A DNA stretch of 43,182 nt from Thoreauomyces humboldtii (GCA_027596035.1 JADGJA010000097.1:1-43182), one strand, 5' to 3'. Counted from the stretch's first letter, positions 1-12,191 are shown. Numbers and translations: made by a program. The notes: generated from the letters alone by a model not told the origin.

Positions 1-108
1 CCCCCCCCCAGTGCGCCAAACCTCCTCGAGTCCACCACCTACGAAGAGTAGACGACTCTCTGCTGACTCCCAACCCAACGGCACACCGGCAGTAAGGGCC
101 CTTCAGCA

Positions 109-3100
109 ATGAGCGGCATCGATCAGGACTTTGGGTTTCTGGAGGTAAGCACGACCTCCCGCTTTCCGCACGGGCCGATGGCTGTTATTGGGAACTCACG
201 AACGTTCCTTCCCGCACCGACGTTAGTTCCAGGACACGCAAGCTTCGCAGTATGACTATGAGAGTTTTACGGCTCCTTCGCAGACCCAAAACAAAGACCT
301 TAATGACGAGCTTTCGCTTGCGTCACTGACGCTCAATTCGCAACCCTCGCAATTAACTCAACCGGGATCCTCAGGAATTCCCACCGGACTGCCTCGCAAA
401 GCTTCCATTGGAGACAATGGTTATGATGCTCATTTTGTCGAGCATCATCATCCCGCCGGTTTTGACGGGGACGGGCTCGACGACGGAATTGACGATCAGA
501 TCAGAGATCTCCCTGCGCATGCTTGCAAGTGAGTTCGGCGGACCAACTAGACACATTGCTGAGCAAACTCCTCAAACTTCATGTCCCAGATACTGCGGAA
601 TCCATAATCCCTCGTCTGTCGTTGAATGCCTTGCTTGCAACAAGTGGTTCTGCAACGCCCGATTGTCTTCTACCCGCGGCTCTCACATCATACAGCATCT
701 CGTGCGCGCCAGACACAAGGATGTCCGACTTCACCCAGAGTCCCCACTTGGCGAGACAATTCTAGAGTGCTACAATTGTGGTGTGAGAAATGTCTTCAAC
801 CTTGGATTCATTCCAGCGAAGTCGGATACGGTTGTCGTGCTTCTTTGCCGGTATGGGCTGCTTATATACCGAGAGCCCTGTCTCGGATTTGTAGCTTATT
901 TTGCCGATTTTCAGTACCTGTTCCAATCCGATGGGTCAGAAGGATGTCAGCTGGGATCTGAGCCAATGGCTACCGCTGATCGAGGATCGAAGCTTCTTGT
1001 CGTGGTTGGTGAAGATTCCTTCCGATCACGAGCAGCTTCGCGCCAGGCATATCGTGCCTTCTCAGATTGCTGCTCTGGAGGATCGCTGGATGGAGGATGC
1101 CACCGCCACGGTGGATGACCTTAACAAGCCCGGCGTCGATGACGAACCAGAATGTGTGCGCCTTGCATACGATGATGCCTATCACTATCAGAACATTTTT
1201 GGACCACTGATGAAAATGGAGGCGGACTACGACAAAAAAATGAAAGAATCCCAGACTCAGGACGAAGTGGTCGTTCGATGGGATCAAGGGTTGAACAAGA
1301 AGCGGCTCGCGTGTTTTGTCCTTCCAAAGCTGGAGCTGGGTGATGTACGTCTCGCTGTGGGAGACGAGTTACAGCTTTGTTACAAAGGGGAGCTTCTCAA
1401 AGGCAATTGGGAGGGCCGGGGGCACGTTATCAAGATTCCCAATAGTAAGTCAACATTCACTGAACCCTTTCTTCTTTAACCAGCTTACCGATGATTTCTC
1501 ACGATAATTTTTCTAGGCTTATCTGACGAAGTCATCCTTGAGCTCAAGAAGGATGACCGAACGCCAACGCACTGCTCACACAATTTCACCGTCGATTTCG
1601 TCTGGAAGGCCACTTCCTTCGATCGCATGCAAGCAGCTATGAAGACGTTTGCGGTTGACCAGAATTCGGTCAGCGCTTACATCTACCATCGTTTGCTCGG
1701 TCACGATGTCGAACCGCAAACTCTCAAAATCAATATGCCAAAGCGTTTCACTGCCCCGAATCTACCGGATCTCAACCATTCGCAAGTCTTCGCTGTGAAA
1801 AGTGTGCTTCAGAAGCCTTTGAGCTTAATCCAAGGTCCTCCAGGTACTGGAAAGACCGTTACATCGGCTACCATCGTCTACCATCTTGCCAAGATGAACG
1901 CTGGCCAAGTTCTGGTCTGTGCGCCTAGTAACGTTGCCGTCGATCAGCTTACCGAGAAAATTCATCAAACCGGCCTCAAGGTGGTGCGCATCACTGCTAA
2001 AAGTCGCGAGGCCCTGGAGTCACCTGTTTCGTTCTTAACACTACATGATCAAGTGATCAACAACGACACCGACATGGAGTTGCAGAAATACGTTAAGCTT
2101 AAACGCGAGCTTGGAGAACTGGCTTCAGCGGACGAAAAGCGCTACCGGTCTTTGAAAAGAAATGCCGAGCGCGAGATCATCCAGAACGCCGACGTCGTTT
2201 GTTGCACATGTGTCGGAGCCGGCGATCCTCGCCTCCAGAAGTACGACTTTCGTACTGTTCTGATTGACGAGGCGACGCAGGCAGCCGAGCCCGAGTGCTT
2301 GATCCCGCTTGTGATGGGCGCAAAGCAAGTTGTCTTCGTCGGCGACCATAAGCAGCTCGGACCGGTCATTCTGAATAAGAAGGCTGCTAAAGCAGGACTG
2401 TCACAGTCGCTCTTCGAACGACTGGTCATGCTCAATGTGCGACCCATTCGTCTGCAAGTGCAATACCGTATGCATCCTTGCCTCTCTGAGTTCCCATCCA
2501 ATATGTTCTACGAGGGATCCTTGCAGAACGGTGTTACCGTACAGGAACGTCTCCGAAAGGACGTTGTTTTCCCCTGGCCTATCCCGGAAACTCCAATGTT
2601 TTTCCATTGCTCTTATGGTCAGGAAGAGCTATCGTCCTCTGGCACCTCTTACCTCAACCGAACGGAAGCCACCAACTGTGAGAAAGTCGTTACTCGCTTC
2701 CTCAAAGCGGGTGTGAAGCCATCGCAGATCGGCATTGTTACACCTTACGAAGGGCAGCGTTCGTACATCGTTAGTCACATGCAAATGGCAGGAGCTCTGA
2801 AGAAAGAGCTCTACAAAGAGATTGAGGTTGCCAGGTAAATGCCGAGTGCTGTCCTAATGCGTTCTTTTAATCGGCATCTGATTCTTTTTCGCTTTTGCAG
2901 TGTTGACGCTTTCCAGGGACGTGAAAAGGACTACATTATTCTCACCTGCGTCCGTTCAAACGACCACTCTGGCATTGGTTTCACGAGTGACCCGCGCCGT
3001 CTTAACGTTGCCCTGACACGTGCCAAGTATGGGATCGTTATTCTCGGAAACCCGAAGGTTCTTTCGCAAAATGGTTTGTGGTACCAGCTGCTTATGCAGT

Positions 3101-3694
3101 TCAAGGAGCGCAACTGCCTCGTGGAAGGTCCTCTCAGCAACATGAAGCGTTCCATGATTCAATTGATCAAGCCCCGACCGAAGAAAGAAAAGATGAATCA
3201 ACGATATGCGGTCGGTGCACAGGAACACTTTGCCAAAGCTCCTAGGATGAATGACAGTAAGGGTTATATGCTCCTCAAACTGTGTCACACATAAAGCTGA
3301 ACGTCGTTTTTGTGCAGCCCGAGGAAATAGCCGAAACGCGAACCCATACTACGACCCTCTGTCGGCAGTGGATGCCGCTCACGTTTTCTCGCAATCTCAG
3401 TTTACCATGCCGATGCCTGGTCCATTCTCCGAGGATGGTGCCTCACTTCACTCTCAAGGCACTTTCTCGCAAGCGGATTCGCAAGGCCCATTCACGCAGG
3501 GCAGCGCTGCCGGCCCGTCCCAGAACGGTTTCCCATCGACACCCTTCTCAGCATCATTTTCGCAGAGTGACCGCATCTCGATGAGCCAGGACCTCTTCAT
3601 GGATGATTACAAGAGCCAAGTCGACTACATGAGTCAGGAGTACTCCATGAAGAGCCAGACCGACTATGCAAGCCAAGGGTTTACACCTTACTGA
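109..3694 (+). CDS. UPF1: UPF1 RNA helicase, nonsense-mediated decay (7 exons)
   Basis: ATP-dependent SF1 RNA helicase, the core factor of nonsense-mediated mRNA decay, which binds UPF2 and release factors. Exons: 109-144, 233-528, 590-850, 915-1444, 1517-2834, 2901-3256, 3318-3694; all introns are GT-AG and phases close to give 1057 residues. The Cys/His-rich CH domain starts at HACKYCG (about residue 108). Walker A GPPGTGKT is at about 481-488 and the DEAT box at about 625. Motifs of helicase domain 2 ([20 protein letters not shown]) are intact. The N-terminus keeps a TQ at residues 14-15, where vertebrate UPF1 has its Thr28-Gln site. The last exon is a low-complexity tail with about 12 SQ and one TQ dipeptides. 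Identity follows from near colinear similarity to animal UPF1. The start is the first ATG and fits the family N-terminus. A run of nine C begins the window 100 bases upstream. Confidence 0.97.
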
Positions 3695-4469
3695 ACCTTT
3701 CAGCTGGACCAGATCTGTCGTTGCTCTCTACCCCACCTGGACTTGGTCCTGACGTGCGTTGGTTTCGTGCGTCTCACGAGCGACTGGATCCGGTTTCGTT
3801 CGACGCGATCGCCTGTTACAACGGGCCCTGCGCTGCTCCCGTCCACGCGGGTTGACGACTCGCAGGTCGCAATCTACCTTCTCATGGCTGAGCACCTCTT
3901 CCTCGATCTTGCTAGCGTCTCGGATAACCTTCGCCTGCCGAAGCTCAATGTACCGCCGCCTAAAAAAGCTGGGTTTGACTTCCACCTGCCGGTTTGCACG
4001 CGCTCCCCAATGCTACGGCTGGGCCACTATCCTACTTTCTTCGACGATCGCGAACCCGCTCGACTTTCGATGTGCAGTGGTCTTTCATTTTCCCTCGCGA
4101 ACCACCCACTTTTTGTTGAATAACAAAGTTTCCGCATTTGCTTCTCTTTATTGATCGCACGTGTACGTGTCGGATATTGGTGCGAACAGTTCGCGAGTTC
4201 AGCACCGTCCGGTCAGCCTGGCCCCTTCAGTGAGCATCTCCGTTTGTTCCAGGGGAGTTGGCATGTATAAGACCAGGACGGTCTGTGTTCCAGCGGCCCA
4301 GCTCCCAACCGCAAAGTTATCGAGATAATCCTTTTATCGGCGAAGGGTAGATTCGTGGGAAAATCGGTTAAAGTGCAGGTGTGCTATTTGTAGATGATGG
4401 GAGATGGAAGCTCAAGATCAAGAGAACTCCCACGTAGATCCAACAGCCACTCGGTCCCACTCGAACCAC
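3695..4469. other. Intergenic, UPF1 3' flank
   Basis: 775 bases between UPF1 and the small SOM1 gene that faces it. It probably holds both 3' untranslated regions. I see overlapping short frames on both strands but none with protein-like composition, and no RNA gene or repeat. Confidence 0.5.
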
Positions 4470-4664
4470 CTACACTTCAGTTGTTGGCTTGGAGGGACAT
4501 CTGAGGAACCACCTAGCCAGGGGCTTGCATACGATGGCGTTCTGACCGAGATGGCACTGGTACTGCACCAGCCGTGATACGTTGCAACCCAAGGCCACAT
4601 CCTTTTCAGACAGGATCGGAACGACGAAAGGAGCGACCTTGGTGTCGTTTGAGTGAGTGCTCAT
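4470..4664 (-). CDS. SOM1: Som1-like mitochondrial inner membrane peptidase subunit, 64 aa
   Basis: A 64-residue protein whose core is CNVSRLVQYQC followed by VCKPLARWFLRC. This four-cysteine pattern, with a Leu-x-Gln-aromatic-x-Cys step and a C-x-P-x-x-R-x-F-x-x-C step, matches yeast Som1, a subunit of the mitochondrial inner membrane peptidase (IMP) complex that is 74 residues long in S. cerevisiae. Som1 helps IMP mature inner-membrane and intermembrane-space proteins. The paired cysteines suggest a disulfide-bonded intermembrane-space protein. The start is the ATG at 4664 (MSTHSNDTK). A longer frame upstream lacks family similarity. The gene is single-exon and divergent from CLU1, with 415 bases between starts. 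The C-terminus ends at TTEV, close to where the family ends, though a further small exon cannot be excluded. Confidence 0.72.
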   Translation of the reverse strand: MSTHSNDTKVAPFVVPILSEKDVALGCNVSRLVQYQCHLGQNAIVCKPLARWFLRCPSKPTTEV

Positions 4665-5079
4665 TTCGCGTCGGTCCTGTCGTTGTGTTCCTGGGAACGT
4701 TTGAGGCTTGAGTCTAGCCCCTAGCCTTGCGCAGCAACCAGACAGATCGGAAATGAACCTGCACAGCCTCTGGGAAGTGAGTGAGGGGAGTGAGGGACGT
4801 TTATTCCCCGTTTGCTCTCTGCTCTGATACTCCGGTGATATTAGATCCTTTCTTCCCAAACTCCCATTTCGTCAGGCTTTGTCTGGCAAGGAATCGTTCA
4901 GGGAAAGTCTCGATCCATCGCCTTCCCAGTCCGTTGTGCCATCCTTCATCTCAGGGCCTCCCTCAAGTGTGTTCCCGACGTTGCCTCCGGAAATCGTGAG
5001 CTTCGACCCTCTCCCCATGTCAGATCTTTATTGTTCCTTACTCATACCTATACCTGCTTCTCTTCATTCCCAGACACCT
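4665..5079. promoter_or_regulatory. Divergent SOM1/CLU1 promoter with probable 5' UTR intron
   Basis: 415 bases between two divergent starts. The CLU1 side ends in a pyrimidine-rich stretch closing with an acceptor-like CAG at 5071-5073, six bases before the CLU1 ATG. A donor GTGAGC at 4996 would give a 78-nt intron in the 5' untranslated region. I see no clear TATA box. Confidence 0.4.
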
Positions 5080-8000
5080 ATGACGACCGATAAACCGTCT
5101 CAGCCCGCGGATTCCGCTGTCGTGAGTACATCCGACGACCCAAAGAATGCTGCAACTCCTGATCAGGCAGGTCTCGCTGACCTTAGCCAGACGGGAGACG
5201 ACCAGGAGGTCACATGGACGCATGAACATGACGCGCCAGGTAGCGCTTTTTGTGATTGGATGCGGATATCTTCGAAGCTAATTCTCATAGAGGTTCTCCT
5301 ACAGTTCCACCGGAAGAGCAGACGTTTACGCTCAGAGTCCAAATGCCCAATAAGCTGCCCGAGATCAAGGTCACGGTGCAAGCTCGCACAACCATTCAGG
5401 ACATCCGTCAAGTGGTCTTCGACACGCCAGAAGTAAATGGATATACGTGCTTCTACTTCACATTCGAGGAAAAGCGAATCAACGAATTCACCGAGCTCGG
5501 CAACATTGAAGGGTTTACTCCCGACTCGGTGCTTGTCTTCGAGGAAGGTAATTAAGACGTCCCGGAGAAGATGTGTTCGAAATGGCAACATAATCTCATT
5601 CGTTGTATGCTCAGACGCTTACAACGACCGTGAACTTCGTGTCCACCTCACCCGATTCCGCGAGATCATGACCAACTTCGGCAACCAGCTGTCGAGTTAT
5701 GCTTTTGGTGTAGAGCACAGCGTTTCGTACCTGAGCCTCGTGGACAGTGGTGCGTACAACACTGCGTAGCTGCCTCGATGCCGTACTGATGATATTGTTG
5801 TTCTTAGGCGAGCTTGGCAGCGAGGATGCCAAGGGAAAGCGCAAGACGAAAGGACCAGCTGGCGCGGAAGGATTACGCGCCTTTGAGACCTACGACTTTG
5901 AATGTCGTGGCGCTTCTTTGCTCTCCGATTACGTGCCTGCAGCGGCTGTCGATTCCGATAGGCAGAAGTGCTTGAAGTCTCTTGCCATTTCGTCCTGGAA
6001 CCCGCCACCCCCCTCGAACCGAGCGGAAGGCGACCTGATGTACCTTCGCGTTGAGACCCTGGAGGGAGAGCGCTTCCATATCACCTGCAGCGTGTCTGGG
6101 TTTTTCGTCAATTCTAGCACGGACGATACCTTTGGACCAGAGCCGCGCACCTCTAAACCGTGCCACGAGCACAATCTGCCTACCTGTCTTTCCAAGGCAA
6201 GTCCGCTTTTCTCCAAGGCGTACGCACGTCAGGTACAGAAAGTGCAGCACCGCAGCCCCTTGGAATACATGAGCACTGCCTCTGGTGCGTACCCCTGGGC
6301 CGTACGTGCCCGCTCTCACACGCCGGACGAAAGCCGCACTCTTGATTCCGTCCTCGTTGCCACGGACATGGCCGATGGGTTCGGCAGTCTTGATTGGAAC
6401 GAGGAGTTCCAAGCTAGCCGCGAGTTGCCATCTGGCACGCCTCAGGAAAGTGTGACTCGGGACTCGGCACTCTACCGCATACACACCGACTTTGTTGAAG
6501 CTGCAACTCGCGGGGCGATTGCCGTCCTCAACGGCAATGCCCTTCCCATCAACCCTCAGGAAGCACCCGCCACGCAGATGTACCTCCACAACAACATTTT
6601 CTTCTCCATCGGTTACGACAATCGGGAGGCCTTTGAGCACCTTGGCGGCGAAGCTGCTGCGCACGTAGCTGTATCCAAGGACGTTGATGGTGTCCGAACT
6701 CTCTCCAATCTAAGCATTCCCGATCTTTACACCCTGGGGACAGTCATCATCGACTATATGGGCCAACGAGTTATAGCTCAGACCGTTATTCCCGGCATTC
6801 TTCGTCCTCGAGAAGAAGGAGAAACTCTCGTTAGGTACGGAAGTGTTGATCTCGGAAAGGAGATCTCGTCGGACCCCAAGTTTCACGTTCTGGCCGGCGA
6901 GGTCGCGAAGGCTCTCCACCTCGCCGAGCACACTGTCGTTGCCGGGAACGGCGATCAGCATAAGCTCTTCACAAGTATCGAAACCAAGGGAATCCTCGGA
7001 TACGATGACCGCAGGTACTTCCTAGATCTCTACCGCCTCACCCCGATTGATGCCGAGTTCTTGGACGAGATCGCGGGAGATACCCCCGAGAGCGAGACAG
7101 CGTATCCTCACAAATTAACGCTTCTGCGCCCCGAGCTCATGGATAGCTTCTTCGAATATAAGCTTCGTAGGGCTCTTGAGAGCGAGCAGAAGAAGAAAGA
7201 CGCAGCGGCGTCGAAGATCAACTCCCCGGCGGACAAGGTTGAAGCATCGGAGGAGGAACAAATGGACGAAGGCAAGACGAAAGGCGTTGACAATGCCTCC
7301 ACGGCTGCTGCGACGACCGAGGCGAAGCCGGCAACGGATACCGCGCCTGCTGTGGATGGTCCTGCTGAGATTTCTATTGAAAAGCTTGCTGAGCAAATCA
7401 CGTGGAACCCGGATTCTCTGACAACCGTTGTCCAAGCCGACTCGCCCGAGGTTACAGGCAATTATGAAGCCCAGGTTCGGGAAGCGTCAGTCTTCCTTCG
7501 CACCGATGGCCTTACCCGTCTAGTCAACGAATGCTTGTACCAACAGCCACCAGTCGACTCCGAGACACTTGTTCGTCGTTTCCACGGTCGCGGCATCAAC
7601 ATGCGCTACCTTGCACGTGCAATGCAGATCACCAAGGATTTAGTCTCGTCTGCGGAAACAAAGGACGCGCAAGGTCAGGCCAACTACTTTTTGGGACTTT
7701 GCGTTTCCGAAATGGTTGCACGAGGAGCAAAGCATGTTATCAGAAATTTGTTGAAGGACACCCCGACATACAGGATGAAGGACGCCGTCGCACGTTTCCT
7801 GAGCTGCCTGTTTGCTGAGGGTGACGACGTTGCTTTCGAAAGTGATGTCTCTTTCTGCTCACGCATTAAGCCCTCCAAGGACCTCCCTTTTGCCTCACTG
7901 ACGCCAAAGGGCGTACGGGCCGAAGTTTGCAAGGAGGTCGCGAAACGCTTCCGGCACACTCTCGAAGACGGTTTCTGGACAGTGCGGCCCATTCCCGTAC

Positions 8001-9205
8001 TTCGGGCAATCTGTCTGAAGGTCGGTCTGCAAATTCAAGCTCTGGACTACTTTGTCGTCTCTGCCCCGGCCGACTCATCCAATAACATTACATCATCATC
8101 CGCGGCCCCTCGTTTCTTGCCGATTCACATCGTCGCTCATTATCCCATCACCAAACACCACGACCCACGTGCTACGTTCGCAGAGGAAACACTTGACATG
8201 GCTCACCGTGCCACCACACAGCATCCTTCCGTTTCCCTGGACCTATTCTCAGAAGCCTGCAGCGTCTACGAGCAGACCTACGGTCCCGTCCACCCTGCTA
8301 CCGCCCGCGCACATACTCAGTTCGCTCTTCACCTCCACCAACGGGACGATCTTCCCCGTGCGATTGACGCTCAGCGCCGGGCGCTCGTCGTCGGAGAACG
8401 CACCCTCGGCCTTGACAACGAGGAGGTTCTCGGTTGGTATATGAACCTGGCGTACTTTGAGTACGTTCTTAGCGCTCGTGCGTACGTTGAAAGCGTCGGC
8501 GACCGAGAGTCTGAGGTTGGTGCCAAGGTCGACGGAGAGAAGCGTATCCGGGATCTTGCCATTGGACGATGCTTGGCCATGATGAAGCACGCTACTCGCT
8601 ATTGGGAAAAGGTCTGCGGAGGCGAGCGTAATCTGGAAGGCGCAAGCACTGATGTAAGGACTCCTTTGTTTTGGTTGCTTACTCTTCATCCCACTTACGC
8701 TCGCCGACAATGTGCTACTTAGGTCAACATATCTACCATGCTCGGCGAAACTTCTCAGTTCGCTCTTGCGCAACAGTTCCTCGACCGAGCTCTTGCTACC
8801 CAGGTTCACCTTGTTGGACCTCACCACGCGCTTACTACTAGCACCCACGAGCACCTGATGAAGGTGCACCTGCAGCAAGGGGACTTCCATGCCGCTGCTC
8901 TCGCTCAGAAGTATGTTTGCGCCACTCTCCGGAAACGGTTGGGCGACACGGACGAGCGTGTGCGACAGAACGAAGCCATCTTGAATGGGATCACGGAACG
9001 AGCCGTGGCCATCGAGATGGCCAAGCAGCGGGAAAAGGAGGCGGCAAAATCCAGCGGCAAGAAGGCGAAGGCCGGTGGGAAGGTGCACAAGAAGAAGGAG
9101 GTTGCCATAGAAGACTTGGTGGCTTTCATCGATGGACAAGCTCCCAGTGCAGCGAGCTCGAGTTCAAACAAGTCCAAGGGTCAAAAATCCCGGTCTAAGA
9201 AATAG
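5080..9205 (+). CDS. CLU1: Clustered mitochondria protein CLU1/TIF31 (5 exons)
   Basis: Cytosolic RNA-binding protein of the CLU family, needed for normal mitochondrial distribution and found with eIF3 and mRNAs of mitochondrial proteins in other eukaryotes. Exons: 5080-5239, 5305-5547, 5615-5749, 5808-8653, 8723-9205; total 1288 residues, usual for the family. Order: acidic, Ser/Thr-rich N-terminus; CLU-N domain (about 55-170); CLU domain (about 330-600, with SLDWNEEFQ at about 373 and the conserved HNNIFFSIG); a charged low-complexity linker (about 470-540); the eIF3-p135-type region (about 740-900, RFHGRGINMRYLARAM); TPR repeats (about 990-1210); and a Lys-rich C-terminus ending KSRSKK. 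The start at 5080 follows an acceptor-like CAG. An in-frame upstream Met at 4879 exists, but the sequence there is not family-like. Confidence 0.95.
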
Positions 9206-9874
9206 AGAAATCCCACACCCCTATAGACTACTACCTCCCCATATCAATCATTAAGCAAGTTCACACGTGCCCGACCACTTCGTCCAGCTCCCCGACCAGC
9301 TACAGGTAGCTTTTCAGGTGTACTGTACATGCCATGCACATGGCAGCACCGCCTTTGGATCCATGAGCTGAAGTCTTGCAAAGCTTGGAAAGTTACTCAG
9401 CAATCTAGGGACGTTTCCATTGGAAAGACTCGTGTGGCCTTTCGGGTTCTCGCGGGACGAGTACGTGGGTATGCGCCAACGCCTGTTGTATTGGCTTCCA
9501 CACCGGTTCCATATCCGATCCAAGAATGGCAACACTTCAATGCAAACAAACGCGACGTGCGTGCTGTTAGGAAACGTCCATAGGACTCCTGTCGCTATTA
9601 TGACCGGTTATTGTGCGGTCCAATTGTAAAGCATGTTTTGGTGCGGTTATCCGCTCTCCCATCAAATCCATGACGAGATCTTGAAGCTCATAACTCTTGT
9701 CCATGCACACCTGAAGGGTTTTGCTATACGCGTTCGCTATCTGCGGATCTCTTTAGAAAGATAGAGCTGTGCAGGGTGGACATGATATCCCGCACGCACC
9801 TCTCGCATTGCATCCCTCTGAGCTCTGAGCTGTGCTGTTTCCCTTCGTCGTTCCGAGTCCGCAAATATCTAGGG
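9206..9874. other. Convergent intergenic region
   Basis: 669 bases between the 3' ends of CLU1 and the small minus-strand gene. Short frames occur on both strands, but none resembles a protein I know and none has supporting splice signals. No repeat or RNA gene is visible. Confidence 0.45.
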
Positions 9875-10240
9875 TCAACTGGTGAGGCGCCTGAACATCA
9901 TCCCACCCCCAAGATCCGTTTTCTTGAACATCGGTTTTTCTCGTACCGTTGCAAGCTGCGGGAGTGCCTCGTCTAGGAAGACACAGTCTTCCTTCAGTTT
10001 TTCAACAGCGTCGGCCAATTTTGCAGACCCAGCACGTAGAGCTGGCGGCACGTGCGATGAGGCATCGGCGGTCACAACGCCCGTGCTGGACGCCCCGGCG
10101 ACGCTTGCTACCGCGGGAGGGGCCAAGCGAAGTTGGCTTACAAGGGCATGAGCGTTGGCCAGGAGCTCGTCAATTTGGGAAAGCGTAGTGATGCACCGGG
10201 CGAGGCATTCGGAGGGGAGATCGACGGAGGTAGTTGTCAT
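9875..10240 (-). CDS. Small helical protein of unknown function, 121 aa
   Basis: Single-exon frame of 121 residues starting at MTTTSVDLP. Residues about 8-42 (ECLARCITTLSQIDELL and on) and about 80-105 (KLADAVEKLKEDCVFLDEAL) look like two amphipathic helices. They are joined by an Ala/Ser/Val-rich linker, and the protein ends in a basic, Gly-Met-rich tail (GGGMMFRRL). This layout resembles short coiled-coil subunits of multi-protein complexes (Mediator, kinetochore or BLOC type), but I cannot assign it. An upstream in-frame Met at 10312 would add 24 residues without helical character, so the later start is preferred. It is divergent from LSB5-like, with 459 bases between starts. Confidence 0.55.
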   Translation of the reverse strand: MTTTSVDLPSECLARCITTLSQIDELLANAHALVSQLRLAPPAVASVAGASSTGVVTADASSHVPPALRAGSAKLADAVEKLKEDCVFLDEALPQLATVREKPMFKKTDLGGGMMFRRLTS

Positions 10241-10699
10241 AGCGGCCGCTCGTAACGTCCGCGAGGGTTGAGTATGCGCAGAATGAAGACAGCAAGGTGC
10301 AAAGAGACGCAAGTCACTTGACGATGGCGTCAGGAAGATCCGATGGTGTACGATGTTTACGGAGAAACGACTGCGTGATGTCGAGATGAGGAGTGGAGTT
10401 GGATCTGGGAATGCAAGGAGGGGCCAAAGATTTGTTCTTGAGGTTGTGCCTCTTCCTTCTGTGCAACGATCGAAAAATCAAAAAAGGGGTGAAAGTGAGC
10501 TAACACCAACCAGCGCACTGAGCGCACAGAGTTTGCGGTCGCCGGCAAGGTTTCCGGATTTGCAGCCAACGAGGGCGGCGGGCGTTTCCGCTATATATTT
10601 CGCTGGTCTTCAAACTGCTCCGCCCAACTGATGTATAAACCTTCCTCATAACATCCACCGTCTTCTAACTCGTTTGTGTGAAATATATCCTTCTCGATC
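10241..10699. promoter_or_regulatory. Divergent promoter with TATA-like element
   Basis: 459 bases between divergent starts. CTATATATTT at 10591-10600 lies about 100 bases before the LSB5-like ATG and could act as a TATA box in that direction. The rest is mixed sequence with no repeat. Confidence 0.35.
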
Positions 10700-12191
10700 A
10701 TGTTCTGGAACTCTCGGAACACCCGACTGACGGAGCTTGTCAGTGAGTGCCTTCACCTCCGACTTTGCGAGTCCTTTCACCGCTTTTAATCGCCTCGCCC
10801 ACAGCCCTCGCGACCACCTCCGGCCAGGATGATGTAGACTGGACCACGGTGTTCCAAGCCGGTAACGTTCCGCTTTCCGAATTGTTTCCGGAAGTTGCCG
10901 GCTGATAGGTGGTTTCCTCCTTAGCCGCACTCGTGCACGATCCTACCAAAGGAGATAGCAATCAATTCGAAGCCGTCCGCGCTCTTAAGAAAAGCTTGAA
11001 GAACAAAAACCCAACTGTCCAGCGCAACGCTCTCATCTGTCTTGACGCTTTCTTCCGAAACTGTAAATACCTTGTCAGACCGCGGTGACAGAGGAAGCGA
11101 GACTGATCGTCTCTTTTGGGTGCATACACAGGTGGAAAGACATTCCAAAACGTATTTTTGTCCTACGCGAACATGAAGTCGTTCAAGCAGATCGTCAGCA
11201 GCACGGTAGGTTTGTCCTCTTGCTTCCGCTTCCCCCAACGGAAAGTGTCGACTCTAGCTGATAGTATATGGATCTTTATCAATGTAGAGCTTCGCCGATG
11301 CCAATCGCTTCGAAGCCGGGACGATCGTGGCTGCATGGGAGGCAACCGGTCACCATCTCATGGAGCGCTCCTCAACTGGTCCTCTGGCGCAAACACGCGG
11401 CCCAATGCTCGACTATAACAGCCGCGAAAGAATCCGCGAACTTTTGATTTACTTCAGACACTTAGGCTACTGTCCTCCAGAGGTCCGTCCGCGCTTTGCC
11501 AGGTCTTTGGATGCCTCCAGGCAGAGCACATACCCATCATATCCATCTGTGTATGGGACACCTCTCGCGTCCCGGTCCGTTACATCCGTACCGTGGCTTG
11601 TCAGTCAACCCAACATGTCTTTGAACACGCTACACCGTTCCGATACGCTCCAGAGACTTGAGTTCACCTCACCGGCCGCGGCCAAAAGGTGGCTGGAGAG
11701 GGATCTTGTGCTAGCGGAAGGCAATCTGCAAATCTACGACGATGCCATCAAGCACGCGCCCGTGGATGAGAACGTGAGGTACAATGAGATCGTTCAGGAG
11801 TTTAGGACAAAGGCTCTTGAGACGCGGACTCGCGTTCAGGGCTTCTGTTCGCAAGTTCAGGACCCCGACATCCTCGGTGAGTGAACCAGTTCGTCTGATC
11901 GGCTAGTCAAGGTGTTCTGATCGCTGTCCCTTCCCTCATCCAGTCAAGCTCGTACGTATCAACGAGCGCATTCGGAGCTGCGAAGAACAGTACGAAAACC
12001 GTTTGTTCGGCCCAGATGAAAAAAGTCGGCAGGACAGGAAACCTCTCATCTCGTTCGCGCCGGACGCGGATGTGTCTGATAACGGGCAGCGACTCCCCAC
12101 CGTGTCGCGTAGGCCGGTCATTGTGGACGAAGCTCCTGGACCGTCCGGAAGTGGCTCCGTAGCTAGCCTGCTTCCGCAAAGACCATGGTGA
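10700..12191 (+). CDS. LSB5: VHS-GAT domain protein, Lsb5-like (6 exons)
   Basis: Predicted endosomal/actin adaptor. Yeast Lsb5 carries VHS and GAT domains, binds ubiquitin, Arf3 and Las17, and links endocytosis to the actin cytoskeleton. Exons: 10700-10742, 10805-10861, 10925-11062, 11132-11205, 11288-11876, 11944-12191; phases close to 382 residues. The VHS fold spans about 5-140 with typical helices (ALKKSLKNKNPTVQRNAL, LDAFFRNCGKTFQ). The segment at about 230-320 (AAAKRWLERDLVLAEGNLQ and on) fits a GAT three-helix bundle. The C-terminus is polar and disordered (SGPSGSG-type). The fold assignment is firm. The choice of LSB5 over GGA or TOM1 relatives rests on domain order, length and lack of an adaptin-ear domain. 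Confidence 0.85.

Noticed and set aside
408..1118. 236-codon plus-strand frame
   Set aside because: It reads through two UPF1 introns and covers only exon 3 in the true frame; removing the introns gives the proper UPF1 protein.
5873..6664. 263-codon minus-strand frame
   Set aside because: Antisense shadow of the CLU1 CLU-domain exon, with no family similarity.
8249..9139. 296-codon minus-strand frame
   Set aside because: Antisense of the CLU1 TPR region and crosses a CLU1 intron; composition follows codon bias of the sense gene.
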